Assembly: GCF_021155765.1 (NCBI RefSeq)
Contig: NC_060117.1
Location: 208,501 to 272,500 of the forward strand
Source of the DNA: Diprion similis
Taxonomy: Eukaryota > Arthropoda > Insecta > Hymenoptera > Diprionidae
Direction of reading: 5' to 3'
Length of the DNA stretch: 64,000 bases
Shown: piece by piece, positions 1 through 12,807 of the stretch
Position numbering within the stretch: position 1 is the stretch's first letter
How the letters are laid out: each line of letters starts with the position of its first letter
Notes under the pieces: generated by a model
The model's database searches: none
What the model was told of the DNA's origin: nothing
Seen by the model: only the letters and a program-made list of their open reading frames with translations
Translations under genes and position numbers: made by a program

Positions 1-127
1 CTTCTGCGCTATTTCTTTGTCACCTTCCATATTACAGTTATGTCTACATATATGTTACAATGTATAGATCATATAGATACATGTGTGTTAAGGTAAAAAG
101 TAAAAAAACTCTACTTTCCAGCGAATT

Positions 128-424
128 CTACGCAAGATTATTCGTTAAGATCTTGAGGAGGTCCGGGCCGTGCATCAGCTCAGGGCTCAGTGAGTTTACG
201 TCAAAGTCGAAATTGTCCAACTCCATTGGCACGACCTCCTGAAGAGCGGCGCAGGATTTGTTCCTGGGCACCGCGCTCACGAGCTCCTTTCGCGTGTCCG
301 GGCTGAGGTGGTCCAGCGCCATGCTGAGGGGCATCTGCGGCACGATGTGATTCTCCAGGTTGAGGCTCAGCGGGGATATCTTCCTTGCGAGGTGGGGCGT
401 TATATGGCGAGGGTCTATCAGTCC
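128..424 (-). CDS. Orphan 3'-terminal coding exon, 98 residues, gene not recognised
   Basis: An acceptor (TGCTTTCCAG) is followed in phase 0 by 98 codons and a TAG at 128-130. Codon choice is GC-rich at third positions and clearly coding-like, unlike the surrounding AT-rich DNA. The sequence opens GLIDPRHITPHL, has an RKISPLSLN phospho-site-like motif and ends with an acidic-hydrophobic stretch, MELDNFDFDVNSLSPELM, of the kind seen in transactivation domains. I do not recognise the protein. It lies 4.6 kb downstream of the HIF stop on the same strand. It may be an alternative last exon of HIF (exon 10, among others, ends in phase 0) or the end of a separate gene whose earlier exons I could not find. 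Confidence 0.6.
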   Translation of the reverse strand, partial: GLIDPRHITPHLARKISPLSLNLENHIVPQMPLSMALDHLSPDTRKELVSAVPRNKSCAALQEVVPMELDNFDFDVNSLSPELMHGPDLLKILTNNLA

Positions 425-3400
425 CTGGAAAGCACACGGAATTCAGTTACACTGCAATCATTGGTTTGCGTATTATCACACATACGACGGAACATCTTCC
501 AAGAGCTTGCGACAACCCGTTTCGTGCCAATTATTGGATAAAACTATGACATACGTAATCACGATCGTAGGTATAATTTTACAGTCAAATTTTACCGTTA
601 CAACAAAGACGACTAGTGTCTTTCATACGGGAAGTGGAGAGGGATCATCGGGATAAAAGGACGTGGGTGTAAATATAATAAAATGACGAACGACATGGGA
701 GGTAGGGGAACTATTTTCAGGTATGAAAAACCATCTCAAGTGCGGCATGTAGGTATTGTGCAATTGTACCTATAGTCTTTAAGAAGCCTAACTTGCCTGT
801 AGGTTTCGCACTGGTGTAATAAAATTGAAAGTGAACGCCCTGCCATGCTGGATCCGGATTGTTGTTTCTTTTAGCCGAGTAGTTGCTTATACTCGAATTA
901 CATAGATCCGCAAAGTCCGAGCTGAGGGGATTAACAACGATCTCGCGCGGGATAGACAGGAAAATGAGACGACTCATCTTGCAAAACAAATATTCAATTA
1001 AAACGTCAAGTTTGTAAAATTCGAATACCGATTTTAGCCAATACCGCAGAGCGTTTTTTTAGGTGATCAAACAGCTACGCAGAATTTACGAAGTTCTCAT
1101 TTTTCGATTAATGTCCAATAAAATGATCCAGCAGATTTGTCTGTGTCCATATGCTAATAAACCAACACGTACGTGTAGGCAACGTGGGACAAATTGTAAA
1201 TTCGAGCTAGCGATTCTATGAACACGATTTTAACGAACGTTGAAACTTATAATACGTCATCGTGATTTTCTCATCAACTCGCCGTCCCCCACGTTTCTTT
1301 GCCTCGTTTGCTAAACTTTTTTCAACGTGCTGCTTTTTGTGTTGACTCATCAACTTATTTAAATCGAAACAAGATGAGGGAAAAACATGATTCACCCAAA
1401 TAAAGCGTTCCAAGGGAAAAAAATTGTCATTAGCTTTCCGGCTTTGTTGCTTTGCATTATGATTTTTTTCACGTGTCACAGTCAACGAATTACTATTGTT
1501 TGGGTGAGTTCTTCTGATTTTACATAAGTTAAACAGCTACGTGTATTGTTACGAAGTAAAATATTTCTATTGAACACACGTACGAGACAATTGATGCTTG
1601 AAATTTAAATTGCACTATACGTGAGAAGCCTGTAGAAATAGCATAACGATATATTTAACAAGCGATAAAGAATTAGGGTCGGTGAACGAGGTTGGGAGAA
1701 ACAGGGCCAAGGAGGAGCAGACAAACGGAAGTAATGAAAGACACACCGGGCGTCAATTGGAATGAAACGATTGACTGTTAATCATTTTTAATATATATTT
1801 AGTTTTTCTCTTTAAATTTATATATTTAACAATTTTGAATATACTCGTTTTTTTTTATATATATTTACACAGCTTATAACGTTAGAGAGCGAATGGTGTG
1901 TTGATCTGGTGGCCGAATAAAATTCATACACACACATACGTACATATTCGATTAGTTTATTATACTTTACTATTCCTATGTTTTTTCGACTCGTCCTCTC
2001 TCTTTTCCCCTTGCATTCTTTTCCCTCTCAAGGTTCATGATAAATGATTTTCCGAAAATAAATTCACAATCCTGGTAGGTCTACATCACCTTTTTTGATA
2101 TCACCCATGTAACAATAACGTATTATTCATTTTCTATAAATTGACGCACCTATTACATTACATGTACTGCACGCGCGCGCGTCTGTGCTTTGTACAACAT
2201 ATTTATTATATATACACCTATATAACAACGAATTTTAACAACGTGCCTAGTTTCTTACACCTTCGTTTTTCGTTTTCGTGTGTTCACTCATATTTGTGAC
2301 GCGGCTCAACGCCACAAACTTCCCTTTCAAAGGTTCTCAGACCATTCTTCTTCTTCCGTCAAAGATACTTTTGAGAAAAAATTTTGTACGTCATACCACC
2401 ATTACGCATACGCCCCTCTCTTCTACGATACATTTATCATAATTTTTATTATGTTCTTCATCATCGTCTAACGTCCGTCACGAACAAAAACGAAAAAAAA
2501 TAAATATACATTATGATTACTTTGTGCTCGTCAACAACGATACGAATAAAATTCACTAGCGAGATTAATGGACGAATAAACGAATATGTTATGGTGCGTC
2601 GCGTCTCTATGCGGATGTGAGTATATTTCGCTTATTCTCCCAGTTTTCGACTCGCGAAAACTTGCACCTAAATAATGAACAGTGACCAAAACCGAGAGAC
2701 TCACGCCCCTCGAAAAAAAAAAAAAAAAAAAAACTGACATCTTACTCGCGTATGTACATTCAGATCGTGTCCTAAACACTAGCAGTCATTCTGGCCTATG
2801 CCTCACTACCGGCCCTTCACTAGTATCTTATATATAATTATAACAATAGCGGTGAAAGTAATATACTTATTGTATTCCTAAATGTGTGTGTGTTTTATTT
2901 GCAATTTTACTCCTATCCCTAATCTAATAGTATTTACGATGAAGGCTTACTAACCATACAGACTTTGATTTGTATTAAATTAATTCGTTAAACATTTATT
3001 TACGTCATATTAATGATTCGAAGCTTGACTGCATACTTTTTTTGTTAATTTAGTTCTTTTAAATTCCGTTCTGCCTTAAAATTCAGTTAACCATTACGAG
3101 GGGGGAAAACGATGTCCACTATATTACGAAATGATATTTACAAGCGAATGCAGCTCACTGAATTGTCGATATTTTAATTTTCTTTCCTTTTCTTAGTTTG
3201 TTTTCACTTTCCATTCGTTCATTCTCGTGAGACGTGACGAACAAGTAGTTGCACAACGGAAAAAATACAATTTGTCGATTGCAGAAAATAATCTATGGTA
3301 CTACGATGTAGATACATACGTCCAATAAACTACATACATTCACTAACGCAGTAATAACCACGATCAGTTATGAAAAACCTGAGGCCGTAGATGGAAAACA

Positions 3401-4214
3401 TTAAAATCGGTACCACGTAAGTTATACATAACACAAATCGTGTCAAACGTCACTATACAATATTGCATAATATACCAATTGGGCCTCGTGGAATAAAGTT
3501 CTTTGTAACACCGTCGTTATCTTTTTTATACACATATAATCTATACACCTGCAACATTAACTTAGACCTCGTTGATTGTGACTTTTTTTCTCACTCTCTA
3601 TTTCGTATCCTCGAATAATACCTACAAAGAAAAGAAAAGAAAAGAAACGAAAATGGAAATAAAAACGATATAGATCATCAATATAAATGCACAGTTGCGC
3701 ACGCTAACTATACACAAATACGTATAATTATTGTTAATAGGGTTTTATAACTTTTTTTAAATTCTTTCTTTTAAATTTTCAGTCGTATCACAACTGGGTT
3801 TCTCTTAGAATATATCTTGGCCGGATTAAGTTTAATTTAAACTAACGTTTTCGCGACACATATAGACATATATCTGAAAATTCATTTGCTACCCGTCAGA
3901 CGTATCTCAGATACAGTCTACAGAAAAGATACACCAAGCGTCGTTGTACCGGGCCATTCTGTGGAATCTCGCGCTGCTCTTTTTTGTGGCAAGTCCTCCA
4001 CGATCGTCGGATGATACTTATAACAAATGACGGTAATTGTCAATTAAATATCCACTTCAAATTTCACACACGTCTCTTTCTCTACGTATATAGGACATGC
4101 ACCGAAGGCGGACATGAAACAGGGACGATAATTTAGAAATCAACACAACAAATATTCCCATGGAATGACTGCGCCTCGCGGTATACACTACATACAAAAA
4201 TGCGTACACGCAAC
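425..4214. other. AT-rich non-coding stretch downstream of HIF
   Basis: No convincing coding exon. On the minus strand several AATAAA signals occur (plus-strand TTTATT near 2202, 2448, 2893 and 2996), and there is a 21-base A run at 2713-2733. Part may be HIF 3' UTR and part the intron of whatever gene owns the exon at 128-424. A minus-strand segment near 795-943 has an acceptor-like left edge and a GC-type donor (CAG then GCAAGT) but no recognisable protein. Confidence 0.4.
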
Positions 4215-4218
4215 TTAA

Positions 4219-4944
4219 GGGGCCTTACCAGTGTGACACTTTAAAAAAGTCGACTTTTTTTTTGGTTTATTCGATAGTTTATATCTTCAAAAATATCCTG
4301 TGAAAGCGGCAAGGTCGTATCTTGTACTAGTTTTAGAATGACAGCGTTCTAAAGAGCGACCGCTCGCAGGTATAATCCGCTCCACTTGCCTATTTTAAAC
4401 GCGTTTTTCTCGAAACTAAATTTTTCAAAATTGCTGACATCATAACTCAAAGAGAAATTGACCGATCGACTTCAAAATAAAACTGAGTATTTTTGAGTAT
4501 ATTTATTATACGATGACGTACAATCTTTTTGATTGATTGAAAATTGTCCATTTGGCATTAAAAAAACGACCATTTTCTTACTCTAAAACACGACACTTTT
4601 TTCAGAACTACGCCATTTTGTTAATTTTTGATATTTTTCAAAAATCTTAGGTCATTGTATAGGAAATACCTTCAACTTCAATGACCTTTTTGAATTTTTT
4701 CGTTTCGGCTACTCATTCGGCCGGAATCGTGTCAGCAGTTGAGGAACTTTTTTTTTGGCACCTCCGAAGACAGCACATAACTCCGTTATTTTTCAATATT
4801 TAAAAAAAAAAAAAAATCTTAAAACATACCTGAAAATATACTTTATTATTTCCAAAAAAATTCAAAACATTCTATCGAGTACTTTCTTTTAAAAAAATTC
4901 CTGAAAATCGCCTAATTTTTCATGAGTTACACTGGTAAGGCCCC
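4219..4944. mobile_element. Non-autonomous DNA transposon (MITE-like), TTAA-flanked
   Basis: The left end GGGGCCTTACCAGTGTGAC and the right end, read on the other strand, GGGGCCTTACCAGTGTAAC form 19-bp terminal inverted repeats with one mismatch. Each end is abutted by TTAA (4215-4218 and 4945-4948), as expected of a piggyBac-type target duplication. A TA duplication with ends starting AGGGG (Tc1/mariner-like) is also possible. The 726-bp interior is AT-rich and non-coding. The element starts 53 bases beyond the HIF stop codon, so it probably lies in the HIF 3' UTR. Its minus strand carries AATAAA at 4842-4847, 4502-4507 and 4266-4271. Confidence 0.85.
4842..4847 (-). terminator. Candidate poly(A) signal for HIF, inside the transposon
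   Basis: AATAAA on the minus strand about 150 bases downstream of the HIF stop codon, the first such signal after the stop. Two further copies lie at 4502-4507 and 4266-4271. Use of any of them is inferred. Confidence 0.35.
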
Positions 4945-4997
4945 TTAATATTGTACGTCTGAAACAGGGCTGACGAAAGAACGAGAGATCAACTGAA

Positions 4998-5554
4998 TCA
5001 CTGACTTCGCGTCGTCGTTATGCTCTTGGAAGTTGCTTGCTGATGTTTTTGTTTCTGTTTTTGTTTAGTTAAACAAATATAACCGGCCCTTACGTCGCAA
5101 CCCGATACTAAAAGGTTCATCAACACGCTGTTGGACTGCTGCTGATGCAGCTGAGGGGGAAAGATCGTCGTGCTCGCTGTCGTCGTCGACAATAAAGAAG
5201 AATCCTCGGTCTCGCCGCCTCTTCCTCCTCCTCCACCTCCACCCTCAGTTCCTCGGCCTCCGTTAGTCGTGGATTCGCTCATTGCGTTGCCGCCAACGAC
5301 AGACTGCTGAGTCATAAGCTGGTGAAGCAGCTGGCTTCCCTGCCGAATCGTCAGTCCATTTCCGGCATCGCGGCCCCCAACAAACCCTGAAGATGCGTTC
5401 GCGCAGCTCGACATTCTCTCCTCGCACTTGATCCTCTTGTAGTTATCGTTGTTGTCGAACAAGTCGGACGTCGAGGTTGCGCCGCAGTGGACGCGCTTGT
5501 GGGAATTACGGTCGGACCTGGACGCCGTCAAGCCGTTGCTCTCTTCTTTTATAC
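4998..5554 (-). CDS. sima: HIF-alpha coding exon 13: NLS-like region and C-terminal activation-like motif, stop
   Basis: Residues 1076-1260, ending in TGA at 4998-5000. It starts with IKEE (a sumoylation-like psi-K-x-E), then basic clusters SHKRVHC and YKRIKCEE that could form a nuclear localisation signal. Gly-, Ser/Thr- and Gln-rich stretches follow. Near the end, [20 protein letters not shown] resembles the hydrophobic C-TAD of vertebrate HIF-alpha, with Arg where the FIH-hydroxylated Asn sits. A short KQKQKQK tail follows. The acceptor is ACGCAG. Confidence 0.93.
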
Positions 5555-8500
5555 CTGCGTTAACCAAGAGAGAGAGAGAGAGAGAGAGATTGTATCATTA
5601 ATTAATTCGACGTTCCGGCTTTTCGCGGCAATTTCTTTCGTTCCGCGACGAGTACGCTCAGTGACGGAGGGACTCACTTTTTTTGTAAACGTTACCAAAG
5701 GCTTCGATTGGATCCACCAATCCACCCCCGTGGTCGTTGGACTTTCTGACGTTGGACGAATTCGTTCTAAGCAGCTGTTCCAGACTCGAGCTGACGTTCG
5801 TCTCTGCGCACTCTGCGTTCGACCTGTTGAATAACGAGAAAGGAGTCGTTATATTATTTCACCCGACTTGTAGCATTACATTCGCGCCTGAATCTCGGCG
5901 AGATTATCCAGTCAACTGACCACTTGGACTTTTTGTCGGGCGGTTGCGACGGACCCCACATGACCATGTCGTCGCTGATGAAAAGCTGAAGGGCCTCGTC
6001 CTGGTCGGACATTGGAATATAGGGGGCCCTGAGGGCGAGATCCTCGTCAACGAGGACGTCGCTGATGCTTAGCATCAGCATCTCGTCCTCGGAAAGTCCG
6101 CCTCCGCTGCCGCTTGGGCTGCAAAGTGAGTCTATGCTGCCCGGGCTCTGAAACCACATACGGGTAACGACAGGTACGAGAAAACAGCGCTATCAAAATT
6201 GTACCTACGCGATTACATTGTTAGGCTCACCTTGCTCAAAGCCGGTGATAGAAGATGGGGGCTGCCGCTGCCGGGACTGAGCGGCGTCTCCCTGTACATG
6301 AAGGGATCGCTGTCGGCGAGCGATTCACCCAGTTCGGTGCTCCTGAGCGGATCCTCGAGGTCGGAATCCTTGCATAGGGATTCACCAAGCTCGTTCGGGA
6401 GTCCAGGGCTGAGGAGGGGGCAGTAGTTGTCCTCGAGTATAAACTGATCGACGAGCATGTCGGGGAAGAAGGGTGTGTTGTCCTCGAGGGGCACGCACAC
6501 GTCGCCCGGCGTCGGTGCGAGATGGGTAAGGTCCTCCGGCTCATCCTTCAACACTGTAAAGAGATGACGGAACGACGCTCGATATACCAAATCGGACGAT
6601 CACTTCGCACTCGGCAAAGTACACGTATAAGATCAATGAATTGGGATATGATGCTGGACACGAGATGAGAAACGATCGAGCCGAGTAGGTAGCATAATAA
6701 TGATCGTCGTTCCGAGTTTCGCACCGGATGGCTGCCGTGCCACGCGAGGACGCCCGCGAATGAAATTAGACCGACGCGAGATACTTATTTCGAAACGGAT
6801 TCTTCTCAAGACTAGGCCAGGCCGAGCTTAATGTGTCCTCGTTGCCGAGGCACCCTTGACTTCCTCGAGGCGTTGCTGTCACCAGGGTGTCGCGTAAAAC
6901 CGATCAAAATTATAAACGTTACGTTGAATTTTGTAGAAACTTGACGGGCGTATAAAACAATCAGGCTTTAACGACACACCACATTATCGGTGACAATGGA
7001 ATACTAGACCGTCTACGTGGAAACTGCGCGTTCGAATCCATTACGCGCAGAGCAAGGAACATGTTTGTTACGCGGACGTACACCGGAAATATGCAGATTT
7101 GGCAGCCTTGAACGGGTTCAAGATCACGTTGCAAAGTAGACTCCACACGCGTATAAGATATACTCCAAGTTAATGAAAGATAACTGCAACGCGATCCGAC
7201 CAATTGACCCCAGCAACGATCCGCTGTATCGTTTTCTCGTTTATTGTATACATCCAACGACATATCCGCACATGCAAATATATTATATTCACTCGTAAGG
7301 CCAGGTTGGTCTTCGCTGAAGGTTAGGAAGCCCTTGTTCATGTCCTTCGTACGAGGTGCGAATATGCTCGCGGTCGCTGTCTGAGGTGGAACCCTGCTGG
7401 GCGGCTCCTGAATTTGAGGAATCGGTACGATGAGGCCCCTCGTCACTGCCTGCGGTTTGTCACGTAGCGGCTCCTGCTGCTGCTGCTGCTGCTGTTGCTG
7501 TTTGATTGCCGAGTACTGCAGTATGGGTTTTCCCTAAAAAAGATAATGAAAAATCAGCGCTCCGATGGTCCAACCCAACGTCATCAAGATCTATTGATCG
7601 AGAGGTGGCAAAAGTAGTCGCGGGACGCTGTGCGGGATGATCCTTATTCGTCTCTGCAATTTGTTTCAATCCCACGATGGTCGATCGTTTACTTAAATTA
7701 CATTCCGAAAAATATTTTAAAGCAAAAATATCATAATTATAAAGAGGAAGAACCGTGTTGAGGACCTGCAAGCTTATTATAGGCATACGTGTGTCTCTCC
7801 TCACCTGGAACAAATTCTCCGACGGTCTCGGGAGCAGAGAAACGTTTCGGTTCTTCTGCTGGCGGAGCGGAGGCAACTGCAGATTATCGGTTTGCGACTC
7901 GGGTATCTTATTAGCAACACCAAATATTTGGTCCGTGGCCGACGCGGGCTTCGAGAATAAGTCCTTCTCGGTATCAAATGGCTTGTTCTTGGACGTCTGG
8001 GAGGTTTCTTCGAGCGGTTTCTCCTGCTGTCGGAACAGGGACGCGGTGACGGAGAAGGGTGTCGGGGGTTCGATCGGTGAATTCCCGGTGATCAGTTCGC
8101 CGGTACAACCGGCGTCTAGCTTTTCAACGTTGTTGTTGTTGTTGTTGTTGTTGTTGTTGGTTGTCGGTGTGGCTATCGCTGCTGGGCATCCAGCGAGAGC
8201 AACCGGCGACAGAGGTTGCTTGCAATTCGAGGAGGCTGCCGCATCTACGGAGCGAGCCTCCAGCTGACGGGCGCTGTATACTTCATTTTCGCACTCGATT
8301 TCACTGCAACAGAGAAAGGCAGAAAACTTGGAAAAGGTCCCTCACGTTGCATCCTGCGGCGTTTGCAGCATTCGGGAACCTTGAACGTAAAATTTACGTC
8401 TCCACCCTTATTCCCAATGCTGAGTAATGGTCGAATAATATTATTATAGATCTAATACACCCTGCGAATCCACTAGCACCGAACTGTTACAACCGATCAT

Positions 8501-11500
8501 CCCCTGTCCCCGCTTTTCCCTCTCATAGATCGTTAATTTCATAATCAGGCTGAATTCCGAATAGGAAGCGATTGTGCAGTCGATTAATGAACTTCATTCA
8601 CTACCTCGCCTGCTGCGATCCTGCTCGGTAGTTTTCCGCTGCATCATTCATGATCGTGCCAAAGAGGGCGACTTGTTGCGCGGCGCGGCGCGGCGTGCCG
8701 CGCGGATTCACTTTCAATGAAGCGAACCGTTTTCGGGTCGCACTTGAGGAGAGGATATGCAGAAGTGCGCATGTTTACATTCTACGCGACTCGCGGCTGC
8801 TGAATTTCAAGATTTCTTTTTTCTTTCTATTCGTCAATTATAATTACTATTTGATTATTTCTTCGAGTGGGATAAAGAGAGCGCAGTACGTCGGCTCGAC
8901 GTAATTTCATATTGAAAGATCAAAGTCCGTAACTCCCTGTTGCGTTGGCCACAACCAGGTAGCACGATTTGGCAATAGTGTCATCAGCTGATTTGAAAGA
9001 AGAAGAGACAACGAGAGAAAAAGTGAGAGTGAGGGGGAGAGAGAGAGAGCGAGAGAGACAGAAAGATAGAGGAGCATGCATGAATAGATTTTCCTAATCG
9101 CGATGCCAGGCAAGACGTTCATAAAAACGTGAATCAACGTCCTATCAATCATCATTGTTGCGTCTGCCTACGTTTCGAAGGAAAAATAAATCTAAAATGG
9201 GATATACATGGAAAAACGAGAAACGGAGCGAAGTTTATAAACGTCGACTAGGTCAGGAGGTAAAAGGAAAAGAAAATGAAGAGATCTGAAAAAACAAACA
9301 CGGGCGAGAATTAGAAGCAAACTAAACACACACATAGTATAGTACCTTGGTGCTAGACCTCCAAGTGAATTATCGTTTTGTCGTTAATTCCCGCTTCGCG
9401 CTTCAGGTTTCGATCCATCTTTGCGTATTTTCGTGCACTACGGTAGGTATTACATATTTACGAATCCTCTCAACGAGCTGGCGGCTAATCAAATATTCGC
9501 GTACATATACATCACTTATCTGACAATGAGCGTAGTAAGACCGACGCAGAAGAACCGAAAAATGATTACGTAAATCGCGTTATAAGAACAACAACGATAA
9601 TTAATTATAGAAGAGAAAAAAAGAGAATATACTTACACCTCTTCGTGCAACTTTGAATATCGCGGTGTACACGGAATAACTTCATGTACAACCAAGCAAT
9701 AAACAATCTGTCGATTGCGCGATGACGTGTTTATGTTTATTTCAATTTTTAACAGCGCAGTTACTTTAAAAATAACCTCAGGTGCAACGACTATTCTTCA
9801 CAGATGCTGCAGCGAGTGCGAATGAAAGAGAAATGGAGGAGTAAGGCACGTCTAAAGTACAGATACTCGCATCGCTTCAGTGACGCATATATTATACGTG
9901 GATGATGCAGCCTGAGCATTACCGAGCTTCTCTAAACTGGTGGAATTTTTATCATCAGGTTTGACGGGGTTATCTCAACACGACGACGATGTGCCCGTCG
10001 ATCGTCGCCCTATCGCATTTGTCTAACAATTTAAACGTTATAGTGCACCGTGTACAGTTTACTCATACAGACACAAGCATTCCTACAATTTGTTTATTTA
10101 TTTTTTATTTCCTCCTTACGATGAACAGGCGATCGCGGGCGAACTTTTTTCTTCTCAACGGTCTCTAGAATCGCGAGGAACGGCAAATGCCAAGCATGCC
10201 AAGCATGCCATGCGATGGGATTTCGATACCTGCGGCTTAACTACACATTGTGCTCAGGTACGTGTAGTACTTAGGTGTAAACATATCTCGCCAAGTCAAT
10301 GTTACACAAGCGCTTTTACCTCTCGCCGTTGACGCGGTAAATCGCCACAACGCGTTACGTACGACGTACGTACAGCTCGTCTACTGACTGACTGGCAGAC
10401 TGACTAATCCGCCATGTTCGTCTCCTTTGCGCCGTGCGCGTTCCAATTAACATATAATTAAGACTCTATTGAAAACGGCCCAGGTAGCATATTATCTTTT
10501 TTCGTTTATCTACTTTTCTCAGGCACGTCGTCTATTTGGTCAGGTGGCTTATAGGTTGCGGCAGGCGTGAGATCCGTTGGTCGAAAATTAAAATAGAATG
10601 ATCATCGGAACCGCGCAATTAGTGTAACAGAAAATTACAAGCGTTGATTCTTATCGACCACGGTATTCGCCCGTTGCATCTCTGCAGGGAGCTGATCAGT
10701 CAGTCAGTCAGTCAATCAGACATTCCGTGAAACAATCAAGCCTGCGATGTGACAGTTGGATGAAAGAAGTAGAAGAAGAATGATACGAACTAGAAGAAGT
10801 TAGGGCAGGTTAAATATGTAACGGGTGTTGCTATAAATAAACCGATGGCCGTGGCTCGCGCGTCGACGAGTATGCTCCTTGTTACGCAACTGGCAAGAGT
10901 CAAGAGAACCGAAAGCACGTGGTGTTTCGTGGCGGCGCGGCGGAGTCTGCTCGCGCCGGCCTCGCGTGTCCGCCTAGCTGTGTGCAACAAATTCGAATTC
11001 GAGAGTCCGAACGGTGTTGTGCGAGGTGTTGTGCCTATCTCGTCGAGCACAGGCGAACCTATCGGCATTCGTCTGAACGACGGACGGTACCTGTTGCACG
11101 CGCAGGTGAAATGTCAACGAGATACCCCCCGAAATACCGCGGAAACAAATAGTCAACTTTTGGTTTAGACCACTCTGGAGACTCTGATCCGTACTGTACC
11201 AACCTACACAGGTAACAATATATACACACAGAGCGATGGAATGCGCGAACGGCCAATTTCTCTCTATAATGACCGGTTGGAATATATCGAATAAAAATAG
11301 TACATCGAGTCTGAAAAGCTCTGAGAGAGCTGCCAGGCCTTTTCATAGCGAGACCACTCGAACGCCCGGCGTATTATTATACAATATATTATATATTAAC
11401 CATCTGCATAGAGGCCAGGTTCAACGCACCGAAATTCGTTTGCGCACGCAACCGCCAAACTGAAACTCGTAACACAGTTTGCACGTATCTATTTTTTCCT

Positions 11501-12773
11501 TCATTCTAAGTAGACGCGCATGTGACCCTTGATTTATGTTTGCCTCGAGCCTCTATTTTTTCACTTTTATGTAATACGATTCAACGAGACTTCCCGAAAC
11601 TATTCACCGCGCTATCAGTCACCGAGCAGGTGGCCTGTGTTAGAGGAATTCGAAGCGGCTTAACGATCATAATTGTAGATACACCTACCGATCGTGAAAA
11701 CAACCGACAATAAATCATCAGGTATACTTAGTTTTATCACGAGACAACTGCGACATTGCGTATGAGATTCAATCGAGATGAATTATTGTACATCCGACGT
11801 ACCGAAGATATGATAATTGGGCACAGTGATTTCAATTTCAAGTTTTTCATTTCACTTCCCATCTACCCTTGTACTCGAACGACCATGAATTTGCAGATCT
11901 CGATTGCACAAATTCTTTTCTCTACTTACATCCATGAAACTTTGCCTACTCGGGAAGAAAAAATGAACAGAGTATATGAAGGATCTAATGAATTACCAGC
12001 TGTCTCTATATCTAAATCGCGCTTCACGCACGTTATTCAATAAGATTTCCTGCACGCCGCAACATCAGCGTCTCAATATCGATTCCCTGATCGTAATTAG
12101 TATACTTCATTGAAATATACCAATCCACAATTATAAGTATACCGATTATTAAAGTTAAGAGAGAGAGAAAAAACTTGAAGGCTTAATTATAATGAAGAAA
12201 CTAACTCACGTCTTCAAACATCGGATAGATACTCGTCAGGGATATTGTTCGCTTCCTCAGTGGTAGAGGAGAATGTAATGGTAATAAGGTACTAGCAGGT
12301 GGCACAAGATTTTCATTAAAATAACAATTTATTGAACGACGTATCGGCAAAAGTTGTCGATCAACTCTTTTATCCTACACTCGGTAGCACTCGACGATTT
12401 CAAATTTATCTTCCGATAACGGATCGCGAGTTCTTTTCTTCTTATTTCGTTTCTTGCTGCTTCTTCGATTTGATGTAAGGATCGACACGTGATTCAATAC
12501 TTCATTTCCCGAACCAGCCTTTCAGGGGCGTTGTATATCACACAATATCGTACATTATCTGTATATCTGTCACAGAAACGAGAACAGCTTCTCGTCACCC
12601 GCACAAACACAAACGATATAGGTGTATGAGTTTACTGTCTGTCGCTAAGCGCGAAGTCGTTGGTGCCACGGTACTAATACACGATATTAAATGTATCCTT
12701 GGATTATCGGATCACAATCAGCAGCAGCAACAACACTAACAACAACACCACCACCACCACCAGCAGTAGTAGT

Positions 12774-12807
<34 letters not shown>

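Noticed and set aside
795..943. Possible minus-strand exon with a CTCAG acceptor and a GC donor (CAG then GCAAGT)
   Set aside because: The frame is open but the peptide is not recognisable, and a GC donor is rare; not enough to call an exon of the gene ending at 128.
5854..5920. Read-through of HIF exon 11 into a stop at 5854
   Set aside because: A clear GTCAGT donor at 5915-5920 joins in phase to exon 12; the read-through would be intron retention, not the main product.
7016..7056. tRNA-like B-box (GTTCGAATCC)
   Set aside because: No matching A-box, acceptor stem or anticodon arm at the right distance; similar isolated B-boxes near 15183, 32470 and 62052 failed the same way.
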